This document shows, one piece after another, positions 37,132 to 46,803 of a stretch of DNA of 64,000 bases. Each line of letters begins with the position of its first letter. The stretch's first letter is position 1. The translations under genes and the position numbers were made by a program. Under the pieces are notes generated by a model. That model was not told the DNA's origin and searched no databases. It worked only from the letters and a program-made list of their open reading frames with translations. The stretch is from Crocinitomicaceae bacterium (lineage in GTDB: Bacteria > Bacteroidota > Bacteroidia > Flavobacteriales_D > Crocinitomicaceae): NCBI GenBank assembly GCA_029249445.1, contig JAQWHI010000006.1:1-64000 (forward strand), written 5' to 3'.

Positions 37132-37157
37132 AAAAAAAGGAGCCATATAGGCTCCTT
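37132..37157 (-). terminator. Terminator of rpsU
   Basis: AAGGAGCC and GGCTCCTT (37137-37157) form a perfect stem with a five-base loop, followed on the minus strand by TTTTTTT. It abuts the xerC start codon at 37131, so readthrough probably supplies xerC and hpf. Confidence 0.75.
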
Positions 37158-37184
37158 AACGTATTTTATCACAAAATGTTGCGC

Positions 37185-37376
37185 TTACATCTCAGCAGAT
37201 TCCATCCTTTGCTTGTAAGACGCACGAATTTTTTCTTGTCTTTTAGAAATAGACGGCTTCGTAAATTGTTTACGGTCTCTCAATTGTCTCATCACTTTAG
37301 TTTTCTCGAATTTCTTCTTGTACTTTTTGATGGCTCTCTCGATGTTTTCGCCTTCTTTAACTGGTATAATTAGCAT
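37185..37376 (-). CDS. rpsU: 30S ribosomal protein S21
   Basis: Small subunit protein near the anti-Shine-Dalgarno region. The 63 residues contain the family pattern EGENIERAIKKYKKKFEKT and a basic C-terminal part (RKQFTKPSISKRQEKIRAS). In Bacteroidota, S21 is tied to sequestration of the 16S rRNA tail, in line with rare use of Shine-Dalgarno sites. Confidence 0.97.
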   Translation of the reverse strand: MLIIPVKEGENIERAIKKYKKKFEKTKVMRQLRDRKQFTKPSISKRQEKIRASYKQRMESAEM

Positions 37377-37477
37377 ATCTTGTTTATTTCTATTCTTTTA
37401 TTGGATGGCAAATATACAACTAAAAATTAAAATTCAACTTATTGTTGTGAATAATTTTAGTTGAGTGGCATCTTCGA

Positions 37478-38620
37478 CTAAGATGTGAGTATTTCGCGTG
37501 AAATCACAAGTTTCTGAATCTCAGAAGTACCCTCTCCAATTGTCATTAAACGTGCGTCACGTAAAAATTTCTCGGCAGGATACTCCTTTGTATATCCATA
37601 ACCTCCCATTATCTGCATCGCTTCATTGCCACATTTCACTGCAACTTCACTCGCATAATATTTTGCAAACGCGCCTTCTTTAGTCAAAGGAAGTCCATTA
37701 TTTTTAAGATAAGCTGCCTGGAAAGTTAGCATTTCGGCCGCTTCAATTTCAGTAGCCATATCGGCCAGTTTGAATCCTATCGCTTGAAAATGGGCAATCG
37801 GTTTACCAAACTGTTCTCGTTCCTTCGCATATTTGACAGAAGCCTCATACGCCCCTCTAGCAATACCGCAACTCAAAGCTGCTATTGATATACGACCTCC
37901 ATCCAATACTTTCATCGCTTGAATAAATCCCATACCTACTTCACCAATAACATTCTCTTCTGGAACGCGGACATCATCAAAAATCAACTCCGCCGTTTCA
38001 CTTGACCGAACACCAAATTTGTCTTTAATTTTTACAGCTGAAAAACCCGGAGTGCCTTTCTCTATTATGAAGGCAGATATTCCTTTACTATCGAGTAATT
38101 CTCCCGTTCTAACAAGAACAACTGTGAGGTCACCAGAGAGTCCATGCGTAATCCAATTCTTGGTACCGTTAATAACCCATTCATTACCAACTTTTATTGC
38201 CGTTGTCTTCATACGCATCGCATCAGACCCCGTGTTTGGTTCCGTCAGCCCCCAAGCACCGATATATTCTCCAGAAGCCAATTTGGGTAGATACTTCTTT
38301 TTTTGCAACTCATTTCCATGGTAAAAAATATGTCCCGAGCAAAGCGAATTGTGCGCAGCAACACTCAAACCGATGCCGCCACAAACACGACCAATTTCCA
38401 TCAAAGCAGTAGCATATTCAAAATATCCCATTCCACTTCCTCCAAACGATTCAGGAATATACACTCCAAGTAGACCTAGAGCACCCATCTTTTTCATGAC
38501 ATCAATTGGAAAGAATTCATTCTCATCCCATTCAATCATATTAGGTCGAATCTCTTTCTCAGCAAAATCACGCACCATTTGTGCAATCATTAGTTGACTT
38601 TCGTCTCTCTCAAAATTCAT
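37478..38620 (-). CDS. Acyl-CoA dehydrogenase (short-chain type)
   Basis: FAD enzyme for the first oxidation step of beta-oxidation or branched amino acid breakdown, cytosolic, 380 residues. Seen: N-terminal helical domain, FAD/acyl-binding AWGLTEPNTGSDAM (about 132-145), GVRSSETAELIFDDVRVP (about 203-220), and the catalytic Glu E363 in GEGTSEIQ, the usual position for short-chain enzymes. The exact chain specificity is not readable. It follows apt by 17 bases. Confidence 0.95.
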   Translation of the reverse strand: MNFERDESQLMIAQMVRDFAEKEIRPNMIEWDENEFFPIDVMKKMGALGLLGVYIPESFGGSGMGYFEYATALMEIGRVCGGIGLSVAAHNSLCSGHIFYHGNELQKKKYLPKLASGEYIGAWGLTEPNTGSDAMRMKTTAIKVGNEWVINGTKNWITHGLSGDLTVVLVRTGELLDSKGISAFIIEKGTPGFSAVKIKDKFGVRSSETAELIFDDVRVPEENVIGEVGMGFIQAMKVLDGGRISIAALSCGIARGAYEASVKYAKEREQFGKPIAHFQAIGFKLADMATEIEAAEMLTFQAAYLKNNGLPLTKEGAFAKYYASEVAVKCGNEAMQIMGGYGYTKEYPAEKFLRDARLMTIGEGTSEIQKLVISREILTS

Positions 38621-38637
38621 TTTAGTCGCAATAAATA

Positions 38638-39168
38638 TTAATAGGTCACTAAATTAGTAATATTGTTAGAGTATTTTTTCAATTTATCAGATCCATTCAG
38701 GAATTCTAGCGCTACTAAAAAATTGAATCCAGCTACCTTAGCTCCTGCCTTTTCAATAAGCATTCCGGCACCATATGCCGATCCACCAGTGGCCAATAAA
38801 TCATCATGAATCAATACCTTTTGTCCTTCAGAAAGTGCATCTATATGCATCTCAATAGTTGCACTTCCATATTCAAGATCACAGTCCACACTTATAACCT
38901 CATGTGGAAGCTTTCCTTTTTTTCGAATTAAAACAAAAGGAATACCGAGCCTCATCGCCAACGGATAACCAAAGAGAAAACCTCTGCTTTCAATACCCGC
39001 AACAGCATCCAAATCAGCGCCCTTATATAGCATATACAAATGATCAACTACTGCTTTTGAAAGCTCAGGGTCCATCATAATTGGTGTAATATCCTTAAAT
39101 ACTATTCCTTTTTTGGGAAAATCTTGTATGTCGCGAATTGCTGCAGTCAATTTATGTTCTAACGTCAT
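38638..39168 (-). CDS. apt: Adenine phosphoribosyltransferase
   Basis: Salvages adenine with PRPP to AMP. The 176 residues show IRDIQDFPKKGIVFKDITP at the N-terminus, GIESRGFLFG, and the PRPP-binding loop VLIHDDLLATGGSA at about 117-130. Its ATG overlaps the stop of the helix-hairpin-helix gene (4 bases). Confidence 0.97.
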   Translation of the reverse strand: MTLEHKLTAAIRDIQDFPKKGIVFKDITPIMMDPELSKAVVDHLYMLYKGADLDAVAGIESRGFLFGYPLAMRLGIPFVLIRKKGKLPHEVISVDCDLEYGSATIEMHIDALSEGQKVLIHDDLLATGGSAYGAGMLIEKAGAKVAGFNFLVALEFLNGSDKLKKYSNNITNLVTY

Positions 39169-40016
39169 TGCTCAACTTTTAAATAGGTTCTTATTTTTTC
39201 AAATAATTCTCGATCGATTAACTTCGACTCAAGCAGTTCCTCTAAGTCGTAATAATCACCGTGTGCTTTTCTCATTTTCACAATTGAATTCGCTACGCTA
39301 TAGGAGATATAGGGGTGATTCTTTAACTGCTCAAATGTCGAATTATTCAGATCCAATCGTTCTATGATTCTGCTATCCACCGTAAGAAATTGTTCCAAAT
39401 GTTCAAGGTGAACGTATTCTTCAAACTTCCAAATCTCTCTCAGCTGTTCTATCGAAACATATCCTCCCAAATTCTCTCGATACGAAATGATTTTATCCGC
39501 ATAAAAAGCCCCAATTCCCGGGAGATCAATAAGTGCTTCTCTGGTCACTGAATTTAACTCAACAGACTCAATCACTTTTTTTTCAAAAACCGGTTTTTCC
39601 TGCTTAAGCTCTGGATAAAATGTTGAATCTTTTATTTTGTTAAATAGTTCTTTTGGAAGCACAAAAATATTTTCAAGATCTTCATTAGAACTCAACCCTC
39701 TTTGTGAAAACCTACAAACAACTGCGGCTTGTTTCTCTGACAAACCAAGCTTCATCCAATCCTTTTTACTATAATCATTTGGATTAAACGCTTGCTTTGG
39801 TGTTAAAAATTTCTCTTCCCTTATTTTTTTCTTCTTTACTTTTTTAATGGCCTGATGCTCCTTAATTTCTTCTTCCAATCTTACAATCTCCTCAAAAGAA
39901 ATTTCAAGTTCTTCTTCTCCAGCATAACCAATTAATATGCGCGGCATATAAGCAACAAGAATCCCAAGCAGCAATAACAGAAAAAGACCCCTTCTATTTC
40001 TTTTCGAAATGGGCAT
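39165..40016 (-). CDS. Helix-hairpin-helix (ComEA-like) protein with N-terminal membrane anchor
   Basis: 283 residues: a membrane segment (GLFLLLLLGILVAYMPRIL, about 10-28), a charged coiled region, then several helix-hairpin-helix units: LNSVTREALIDLPGIGAFYADKIISYRE (about 150-180), LDLNNSTFEQLKNHPYISYSVANSIVK (about 225-250). This resembles ComEA-type DNA-binding domains, so it may bind DNA outside the cytosol during natural uptake. Bacteroidota carry many such proteins of unproven role. It overlaps the symporter stop by one base. Confidence 0.85.
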   Translation of the reverse strand: MPISKRNRRGLFLLLLLGILVAYMPRILIGYAGEEELEISFEEIVRLEEEIKEHQAIKKVKKKKIREEKFLTPKQAFNPNDYSKKDWMKLGLSEKQAAVVCRFSQRGLSSNEDLENIFVLPKELFNKIKDSTFYPELKQEKPVFEKKVIESVELNSVTREALIDLPGIGAFYADKIISYRENLGGYVSIEQLREIWKFEEYVHLEHLEQFLTVDSRIIERLDLNNSTFEQLKNHPYISYSVANSIVKMRKAHGDYYDLEELLESKLIDRELFEKIRTYLKVEQ

Positions 40017-41926
40017 TATGCCTTTTTAATTGCCGTTTTATACCGTACCAATTCTTGCTTTACTTTTGGCGCTAATAAAATCAGCCCAATTATATTCGGG
40101 AATACCATCGCAAATATCATTGCATCCGAGAAATCAATCACAGCACCCAAGCTAATGGATGCGCCAATCACAACAAATAAGAGAAAGATCAATTTATAGG
40201 CTGTATCCGCTGCTTTTCCTTTTCCAAACAAATATTTCCATGCTTGGAGGCCATAATAAGACCAAGACAACATTGTCGAAATCGCAAACAATACCGCTGC
40301 AATCATAAGAACCCAATCAAAATAAGGAATGGTTGTATTAAATGCTGTAGCAGTTAACTCGATTCCCCCAACACCAGAGACACTCCCGTAATCAATGAAA
40401 CCTCCATCAATGTTTGTAATAATTAGCACGAGTGCAGTCATTGTACAAATCACAACAGTATCAATGAAAGGCTCCAACAATGCAACAATTCCCTCGCTCG
40501 CTGAGTATTTTGTTTTGACAGCAGAATGGGCAATTGCCGATGAACCAACTCCTGCCTCATTTGAAAATGCAGCCCGTTGGAACCCAACAATCAAAACACC
40601 AATTATCCCTCCAAGTGCAGCATCTGATTGAAATGCACCCTTGTAGATCAACCCGAATGCTTCAGGGATCAGTGAATAATGCATCCCAAGAATAACTAGA
40701 GCAGCTCCTACATATATTACAGCCATAAATGGAACCACCTTCTCCGTTACTGAACCAATTCTCTTTATCCCACCAATGATTACAATTCCTACAATAATGG
40801 CCATGATTATTCCGATAACAACACCAGCAGCTCCTCCATCTAAACCTAACTTCCCAGACAATTGGGCAGCGGCTTGATTTGCTTGGAACATATTTCCTCC
40901 TCCAAAAGAACCTCCAATACACATCACAGCAAAAAATACAGCAAGCACCTTTCCAATTCCTGCAAAACCTTTCTCTTTCAATCCTTTTGAGAGGTAGTAC
41001 ATTGGCCCGCCATGTACTGTCCCATCTTCAGTTACCTCGCGGTACTTAACACCCAATGTGCACTCTGTAAATTTTGTTGCCATCCCAAGGAAACCTGCTA
41101 GAATCATCCAAAACGTTGCACCCGGTCCACCCAAAGATATTGCAACAGCAACACCTGCGATATTACCCAATCCAACAGTGGCAGAGAGCGCTGCAGTAAG
41201 CGCCTGAAAATGAGAAACCTCACCTTCTGACTCTACCGCTATAGTTTCAAAAACATCTCCTCCTGGCGTTGAATCGCCTTCAGCGATAACTGAAGTATGA
41301 TGGTCAATTTCATCGTAATCTCCCTTTACAATTTTTACTGCAGTTTTGATTAAGGTAAAGTTCGCAAATTTGAAAAATAATGTGAAAAATAGAGCGCCTC
41401 CAATAAGCACAATTAGTACAAGTGGAATCTGAAAATTGGTTCCTGAAACTTCTAACTCTACTTCTCCAGAAGAACGAACAAGTATATATGCTCCATCCTC
41501 TCCTGATTTTACTGTGGCATCACCCTGAAGAATTTCAATTTCATCAACTGCTTTGGATTGATCAATTTTGAAATCATCCAATTTGACAATCATGCTTCCT
41601 CCAACCTGGGCAAGCTCTGCTTCGGTAACACTAAATGAACATTGTTGTGATGATGTACCGATTTTAATTGGGTAAAATATTATAGTTCCCACAAAATCTG
41701 CTATCGGGCGAAAAAGCGCATCGATTTTCTCGTCAAGACCTTTTTCCTCGCCAATTTCAGTGGTATCACTATTAAATTGCAATACAGCTTGATTCTCTAT
41801 CATAGAATCTGCCACCAATTGGAAGTAATTCTTTACTTCAATCGATTGCTTTTTATTCGTAGTGCTGTCTTGTGAAAAAGACAACAAAGGTAGAATTGAC
41901 AGAAAAAATAAAACTGAATATTTCAT
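40016..41926 (-). CDS. AGCS-family amino acid:cation symporter with inserted soluble domain
   Basis: Inner-membrane Na+- or H+-coupled importer of alanine or glycine. The family signature [26 protein letters not shown] (about 238-263), [27 protein letters not shown] and [14 protein letters not shown] are all intact. Two features are unusual. First, there is a signal peptide ([12 protein letters not shown], then Q) and a 45-residue linker before the first usual helix. Second, about 75 residues of soluble sequence (91-166, with [22 protein letters not shown]) sit between that helix and the next. At 636 residues it is well above the usual 450-500. The insertion should face the periplasm; its role is unknown. 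Confidence 0.92.
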   Translation of the reverse strand: MKYSVLFFLSILPLLSFSQDSTTNKKQSIEVKNYFQLVADSMIENQAVLQFNSDTTEIGEEKGLDEKIDALFRPIADFVGTIIFYPIKIGTSSQQCSFSVTEAELAQVGGSMIVKLDDFKIDQSKAVDEIEILQGDATVKSGEDGAYILVRSSGEVELEVSGTNFQIPLVLIVLIGGALFFTLFFKFANFTLIKTAVKIVKGDYDEIDHHTSVIAEGDSTPGGDVFETIAVESEGEVSHFQALTAALSATVGLGNIAGVAVAISLGGPGATFWMILAGFLGMATKFTECTLGVKYREVTEDGTVHGGPMYYLSKGLKEKGFAGIGKVLAVFFAVMCIGGSFGGGNMFQANQAAAQLSGKLGLDGGAAGVVIGIIMAIIVGIVIIGGIKRIGSVTEKVVPFMAVIYVGAALVILGMHYSLIPEAFGLIYKGAFQSDAALGGIIGVLIVGFQRAAFSNEAGVGSSAIAHSAVKTKYSASEGIVALLEPFIDTVVICTMTALVLIITNIDGGFIDYGSVSGVGGIELTATAFNTTIPYFDWVLMIAAVLFAISTMLSWSYYGLQAWKYLFGKGKAADTAYKLIFLLFVVIGASISLGAVIDFSDAMIFAMVFPNIIGLILLAPKVKQELVRYKTAIKKA

Positions 41927-42017
41927 ATCTTAAAATTAGAGATTACGATGGGTACTGAACGGAAACAAATATAGTATAAAAACTTTGACTCTTTCAGCTG
42001 TTATTCTTTAGCCCTTT

Positions 42018-43040
42018 TCAATGATTTAAATCAAATCTTTCAACGACTTCACTGATTTGATGGGTATCACCCAAAACGAAAATTTTTGAGCCTGGAATTA
42101 ATTTTTTGTCTTTGGACGGATTGATTTCATAACATCCTGTATCCGTCTTAAAACCAATGATTGTTGCACCTGTAAGTTCTTGTAATTCCAGGGCATCTAG
42201 TGTTATACCTCTGTACTTCTCCGGAAATTCTTCATAGGCAATCGATTCGACGTTTGCACCTTCATTTCCTTGTGCCCGAATACAATCTAAAAACTCCATT
42301 ACATCTGGATTTGCAATCAAAGAAGCCATGTGTGAACCTCCAATGGAATCTGGCATAATAACATTATTAGCTCCTGCCATTTTCAACTTGGAAACCGCAG
42401 AATTCTGAGAAGCTCGACTTACAATTAGAATGTCCTTATTGTTCTCACGTGCGGCCAAAACAACATATATGTTGTTTGCGTCCTTCGGCAAACAAGTAAT
42501 TATGGCACGTGCATTTTTAATTCCAGCTTTCAAAAGAATATCATCATTTGTGCTATCGCCTTTAAGAAATCTGATTTTCTCATGGTCTCGAAAGCCATCA
42601 ATAACTTCTTGATTTTGTTCAAGTACTACAAATTCATCACCTCTGGAAGAGATATCTTTTGCTACTTGCATTCCAACGCGACCAAATCCACAAATGATTA
42701 CATGATCTTTCATTTTATTTGTCTCTCTCATGATTTTGTATTCTTTTAGATAGTACCTGTATTCACCACCGATTAAATATCTAGTTATTGATGTTATTGC
42801 ATAGGCAAAAGTTCCAAAGCTAGAAATGATCAGAAATGATGTAAACAACTTCCCGTACAGTGTCAACTCGAAAACCTCACCAAATCCGACGGTTGAAATC
42901 GTAATAATTGTCATGTAAAATGAATCAATCACTCCCCAATCTTCAATGATCATATATCCTGAGGTACCTCCTCCAACAATCAATGCAATTAATCCGGAGA
43001 AATAGTAAAGTTTAGCAAAAAGTTTCGACTTTAAAATCAT
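42018..43040 (-). CDS. Potassium channel with RCK (TrkA) domains, MthK-like
   Basis: 340-residue channel: TM1 (12-32), pore loop with selectivity filter TVGFGE (50-55), TM2 (62-82), then a cytosolic RCK-N Rossmann domain (HVIICGFGRVG, 113-123; acidic E in VVLEQN) and an RCK-C (TrkA-C) domain (about 235-335). The filter GFG form is a known K+ filter variant. It lies upstream of nothing on its strand within 90 bases and follows the PspC-like gene by three bases, so the DUF2851, PspC and channel genes form one unit. Confidence 0.93.
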   Translation of the reverse strand: MILKSKLFAKLYYFSGLIALIVGGGTSGYMIIEDWGVIDSFYMTIITISTVGFGEVFELTLYGKLFTSFLIISSFGTFAYAITSITRYLIGGEYRYYLKEYKIMRETNKMKDHVIICGFGRVGMQVAKDISSRGDEFVVLEQNQEVIDGFRDHEKIRFLKGDSTNDDILLKAGIKNARAIITCLPKDANNIYVVLAARENNKDILIVSRASQNSAVSKLKMAGANNVIMPDSIGGSHMASLIANPDVMEFLDCIRAQGNEGANVESIAYEEFPEKYRGITLDALELQELTGATIIGFKTDTGCYEINPSKDKKLIPGSKIFVLGDTHQISEVVERFDLNH

Positions 43041-43043
43041 TGT

Positions 43044-43274
43044 TTAGAGCTCCCAGATGGTGTTTCTTTTTTTACGTTGTAACTTAAAATAATGTTTGTG
43101 CTCAAGAATCCATGCCATAATCAAGTAAATTAACAATGGAGAGCCCAAAGCGATGAATGAAGAGTAAATGAATCCCAAGCGAACTTTCGAAGTGCTTATG
43201 CCCAACTTGCTTGCCCACCATGAACAAACGCCAAAGGATTTCATCTCAAAAAAGAAAACTATTTTCTGAATCAT
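43044..43274 (-). CDS. PspC-domain-like small membrane protein
   Basis: 76 residues. FGVCSWWASKLGISTSKVRLGFI, followed by the hydrophobic SPLLIYLIMAWIL, matches the PspC pattern (GVCaGlAeylGid...vRlifv...lYlilw). PspC proteins sense membrane stress in some bacteria, and single-domain copies are common in Bacteroidota with unknown role. A second ATG at 43244 could be the true start; ATG 43274 is three bases after the DUF2851 stop. Confidence 0.78.
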   Translation of the reverse strand: MIQKIVFFFEMKSFGVCSWWASKLGISTSKVRLGFIYSSFIALGSPLLIYLIMAWILEHKHYFKLQRKKRNTIWEL

Positions 43275-43277
43275 TCT

Positions 43278-44423
43278 TCAATTCTTTAATACTTGATTTC
43301 CAATCTCGCAAGATAGACATTTTTTATGACAGCAATTGTATCTGTACAAGGCCAAAAGACCTTGCGAATCAAAAGCAGTATCAATTGAGATTTGTTTCGA
43401 CCTCCATTTCCGAATTATATGGTTGTCCTCTGCCTTTAATTGCGTCAAAATAGCTACCGCTTCATCTTGAAACCGATCGTCTTGATATTTATTGGATAAA
43501 AACCAAAGAAATGGAACCAAACCGTTTATTATTAAATTGTTGCGAAACGATTCAGAGATCTTAAGTTGAGCCTGATTCAAAACTCTATTTAGCTCTGAAT
43601 ACAATTGGCCAATCATTTCCTTTACCTCTATTGATTCGTTAATTTTTGTAAAAGCCATCGCTCCGAGTAGTTCTGAAAATTGCTTCAAGCGAACGGTCGG
43701 AAAATTCCTGGGACGTGTGCTCCTAAAGTGCCAAGTTTCGATTCTCTTATCTTTGGCCAAAATCCCGCTTTCAGAAATCAACAATTTAAATCGTTGAGAA
43801 GCATTCAATAAAATTAATTGCTTCCTTGGAACACTTTGCGCTAGATTAAGAAAAGCACGATTGTTCAGGTTTGAGCCAAATGCGCCAGCGATGAAAAAAT
43901 AGAAGGGTTCTGAATCAAATTGCAGGTAAGACTCAACCAACTTTACCCGATCGTTCAACTTCTGAACAAGTGATTTCATTTTCATATTATGAATGTAGAT
44001 GTCAGGCAGTAATGCTAACGATTTTTCACAAAGAATGTTCTCAGAACCAAGTAGAAGTCGTTTGTGCTTCTCCCAGTGCTTCCAATCAATGTGTTTTTTC
44101 AGTTCAAGAACAGGAAGGTGTCTTCCATCTTGAACGACTTCCTTGTCGTGTTCATAAACGACATGCAAAATCACTGAGTTATAATTTGAATCAAGGTGGT
44201 GTTTATGGGCATACCAATCAGAACTTTTTACATGTATCTCAATCGGACCGTAAAACTTTATTCCATCGAGTTCAATTGCAGCAAAATTAAAGTCTGGTCC
44301 TTTTAGGTATTTATTGTAATTCCCGAAACTTAAAACAGTAAGTGAATTCCCATTAACAAGCGTTAAGTCTGGTGCTAATATTCGCTTATTATTCCACAAA
44401 AAATGTAGATAATCTTCAGTCAT
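43278..44423 (-). CDS. DUF2851 family protein
   Basis: 381 residues from ATG 44423. MTEDYLHFLWNNKRI, followed by GNYNKYLKGPDFNFAAIELDG and GPIEIHVKSSDWYAHKH, is characteristic of DUF2851, a Bacteroidota family of unknown function. The conserved Asp/Glu/Lys set resembles nuclease-like cores, but this is a guess. A cysteine/histidine cluster is at the C-terminus (YRYNCCHKKCLSC). An in-frame TTG at 44453 lies in the upstream terminator and is not the start. A perfect 19-base palindrome lies just upstream of the ATG. Confidence 0.88.
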   Translation of the reverse strand: MTEDYLHFLWNNKRILAPDLTLVNGNSLTVLSFGNYNKYLKGPDFNFAAIELDGIKFYGPIEIHVKSSDWYAHKHHLDSNYNSVILHVVYEHDKEVVQDGRHLPVLELKKHIDWKHWEKHKRLLLGSENILCEKSLALLPDIYIHNMKMKSLVQKLNDRVKLVESYLQFDSEPFYFFIAGAFGSNLNNRAFLNLAQSVPRKQLILLNASQRFKLLISESGILAKDKRIETWHFRSTRPRNFPTVRLKQFSELLGAMAFTKINESIEVKEMIGQLYSELNRVLNQAQLKISESFRNNLIINGLVPFLWFLSNKYQDDRFQDEAVAILTQLKAEDNHIIRKWRSKQISIDTAFDSQGLLALYRYNCCHKKCLSCEIGNQVLKN

Positions 44424-44432
44424 AATAGATAG

Positions 44433-44451
44433 GTTATCTATATAAGATAAC
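44433..44451. repeat. 19-base palindrome upstream of the DUF2851 gene
   Basis: Arms GTTATCT and AGATAAC around ATATA, ending nine bases before ATG 44423. Candidate operator or 5' hairpin. Confidence 0.45.
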
Positions 44452-44482
44452 AAAAAAGGCGCCTTGAATTATCAAGGCGCCT
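44452..44482 (-). terminator. Terminator of the PorE-like gene
   Basis: AGGCGCCTTGA and TCAAGGCGCCT (44457-44482) make a perfect 11-base stem with a four-base loop; the minus strand continues with a T run (44452-44457). It lies 18 bases past the stop codon. Confidence 0.9.
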
Positions 44483-44500
44483 CATTTTTTTTCGCTGCAA

Positions 44501-46660
44501 CTATGGATATCTTAAAAACTGCAGGTATTTTTTGTTGGCCGGCGGTGCAGTGCTTGGATCAAAATCCATCTGCATTACATCACCTTCAGTACGTCGATTC
44601 AACTGGTGCAACAGTTCAAACGTTTTTTTATCGGAACTTCTAAATTTGTTGATGTATGACTCTTTGAGCGTAATTTCCGTGTAATCTGAAACAACATCAT
44701 CTCCTGGATAATCCACATAATAAGTACCATCCTTTAACCAAACTTTACGTGCCTCTCGTTCTCCACGGCCCACAGGAATAATCCGTCTTGAATCCACTCC
44801 TTTTTCTTCTACTAAGAACTTGTAGCAAGAACGTGCTCTGTTTTCTGAAAGTTTTTGGTTGGGTCCATCTCCACCTCTTGAATCCGTATGCGAACTCAAC
44901 TCCAAGACCATTCCTGGATATTCCTCTAACATTTCAAGTACGAATAATAAAGAATCTTTCGAATTGATTGTAGAGTCTACCAATAATTTCCAGCTGTTAA
45001 ATGCATAACGAACTTCTGGGAGACGAATTGGTTTTTTCGGAATCATCGCCATGTCGACAATAAAGTCTTGGTTGTAATCCAACCCTTTTGTTGTTATGCT
45101 CTGACCGTCTGGAACAGGGTGGTATTTTGTTTCATCACCAAATATATTAATCGTGTAAGACACAGATTCATTGATGTAGCGGTTGCCATAATTTACATCT
45201 GTTGTAGGTCTCTTATCCCAATAAACAGAACCATTTTCGTCCGAGTACCCTTCCCATTTTGATCCATCAGATCCAGAAATTGCGACACGTACATCCTCTA
45301 ATTTTTTTGATTTGTTAACCAATTCTGTAATATTCACTTTTAAAGAGAATAAGTTTGGAGGCAATACGTACGAGAAAATATCTGGATTGTATTCTCCATG
45401 AACGCTTTTGCGCTCAGAGGTATAATAACCTAGTCGCTCTGTTACTTCAATCAAAGCGTAATCATTGTTCGGACCATTAATTGGAGCACCAAGGTTTGTT
45501 GGCTCAATCCATTTATTTTCCTCTCCTACGCGTTTGGCTTTGAAGATATCCAGTCCTCCAAGTCCTGCCATTCCATCAGAAGCATAAATCAAACCTCCGT
45601 CAAGTCCGAACGATGGAAAGAGTTCATTCCCTTTTGTGTTGATCTCTGGCCCCATATTTTTAGGTCCCGACCATTCATCTGTCTTTTTATCGTATGTGGT
45701 GTACCATAAATCCTTGCCCCCGAATCCACCAGACATGTCTGAAGCAAATATGAGGTACTTTCCGTCAATTGTACATGGGTGACCAACAGACACAGTATCA
45801 TTTGACTTTAAACCTGTTATTTTTCTTGGAGCCTTCCATTCTTTTTTATTTTTCGCCTCTGAAACCCAGATATCGCAACCCAAGTTTTCTTTCTTAAATG
45901 AAGGACAACGGGTAAAGAACATTTTTTTATAGCGTCTATCAAATGCTACTGTTCCCTCATTATGTTCGGTGTTGATACTGTCACCAACAACTAAATATGG
46001 TGCAGTCCAATTTCCTTTTTTGTCAAGATCAGAAACCCATAAATCCATAAACGACTGACATGTTCGGGGATCCGACTTTCTTCCGGTAACTCCAGGGCGA
46101 CTTGAACCAAAATACATTTTGACTCCTTTTCGATCACCAAACATCGGAGCCATGTCGAACTCTTCTGTGTTGATCGCAGTTTGGTTCTCTATAACATGAC
46201 GTGTTTTTTCGGCAATAAACTCCTTGTTTCTGTTACATGATTCAAGACCTAATTTAGCAACGTCACTATCAGGAACGACAGCGAGGTAGAGCTCGTACTG
46301 CTCAATAGCCTTATCAAATTCAGTCATCATTCGAAGCATTTCTGCATTAAAAAGATGTACTTCAGGCAATTCTTCTTGATAATCCAACAAGATAGCTCTG
46401 TTGTACCAATCGTTGGCCTCTCTAAATTGTTCTGTGAAACGATAGCAATCAGCTGTTTTGTAGGCCATTTCGCCCTTTAACTTTTTCGCTGACCTTCCTT
46501 TTCGAGTTACTTTACTGTAAGCTGTTTTACAAATCTCAATACCATCACAGTATTCCTGACTTATATAGGCTGCACGCGCTTTTGTTACATATTTACCCTG
46601 AGCGAAAGCTACTGTTGTAAGGCCAAGTAAAAAGATGGTAAAAGCAATTCTTAACTTCAT
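44501..46660 (-). CDS. PorE-like OmpA-family protein with TPR, PD40 propeller and OmpA C-domain
   Basis: 719-residue envelope protein with a signal peptide (TTVAFA, then QGK) and no lipobox Cys. Order of parts: TPR-like helices (about 25-130), PD40/WD40-type propeller blades (KMYFGSSRPG at about 180; YLIFASDMSGGFGGKDLWY; LIYASDGMAGLGGLDIF), a carboxypeptidase-regulatory-like beta domain (about 430-500), and an OmpA-like peptidoglycan-binding domain (LELSSHTDSRGG, LSENRARSCYKFL, RIIPVGRGE). This is the architecture of PorE, which tethers the T9SS to peptidoglycan in Porphyromonas. PorE is a lipoprotein, however, and this protein has no lipid-anchor Cys, so it may be a paralogue. The gene is transcribed singly, with a strong terminator. 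Confidence 0.85.
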   Translation of the reverse strand: MKLRIAFTIFLLGLTTVAFAQGKYVTKARAAYISQEYCDGIEICKTAYSKVTRKGRSAKKLKGEMAYKTADCYRFTEQFREANDWYNRAILLDYQEELPEVHLFNAEMLRMMTEFDKAIEQYELYLAVVPDSDVAKLGLESCNRNKEFIAEKTRHVIENQTAINTEEFDMAPMFGDRKGVKMYFGSSRPGVTGRKSDPRTCQSFMDLWVSDLDKKGNWTAPYLVVGDSINTEHNEGTVAFDRRYKKMFFTRCPSFKKENLGCDIWVSEAKNKKEWKAPRKITGLKSNDTVSVGHPCTIDGKYLIFASDMSGGFGGKDLWYTTYDKKTDEWSGPKNMGPEINTKGNELFPSFGLDGGLIYASDGMAGLGGLDIFKAKRVGEENKWIEPTNLGAPINGPNNDYALIEVTERLGYYTSERKSVHGEYNPDIFSYVLPPNLFSLKVNITELVNKSKKLEDVRVAISGSDGSKWEGYSDENGSVYWDKRPTTDVNYGNRYINESVSYTINIFGDETKYHPVPDGQSITTKGLDYNQDFIVDMAMIPKKPIRLPEVRYAFNSWKLLVDSTINSKDSLLFVLEMLEEYPGMVLELSSHTDSRGGDGPNQKLSENRARSCYKFLVEEKGVDSRRIIPVGRGEREARKVWLKDGTYYVDYPGDDVVSDYTEITLKESYINKFRSSDKKTFELLHQLNRRTEGDVMQMDFDPSTAPPANKKYLQFLRYP

Positions 46661-46803
46661 AGATAGTGTCTTTTTTCGAATCCCGATTCATGAGCCAAAA
46701 TTTATTAGCTCGGAGTATTAGTGTCGTAAAAATAACAAAAAAAGTAACTAATCATACGCCACCATTAATATTTCATAATTCCGCAAGAATGAAATGTATG
46801 TCC

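Noticed and set aside
37132-37146. Earlier ATG for xerC at 37146
   Set aside because: It lies in the rpsU terminator stem and T run; ATG 37131 follows directly.
44424-44453. Earlier TTG start for the DUF2851 gene
   Set aside because: It overlaps the terminator and palindrome; the family N-terminus begins at ATG 44423.
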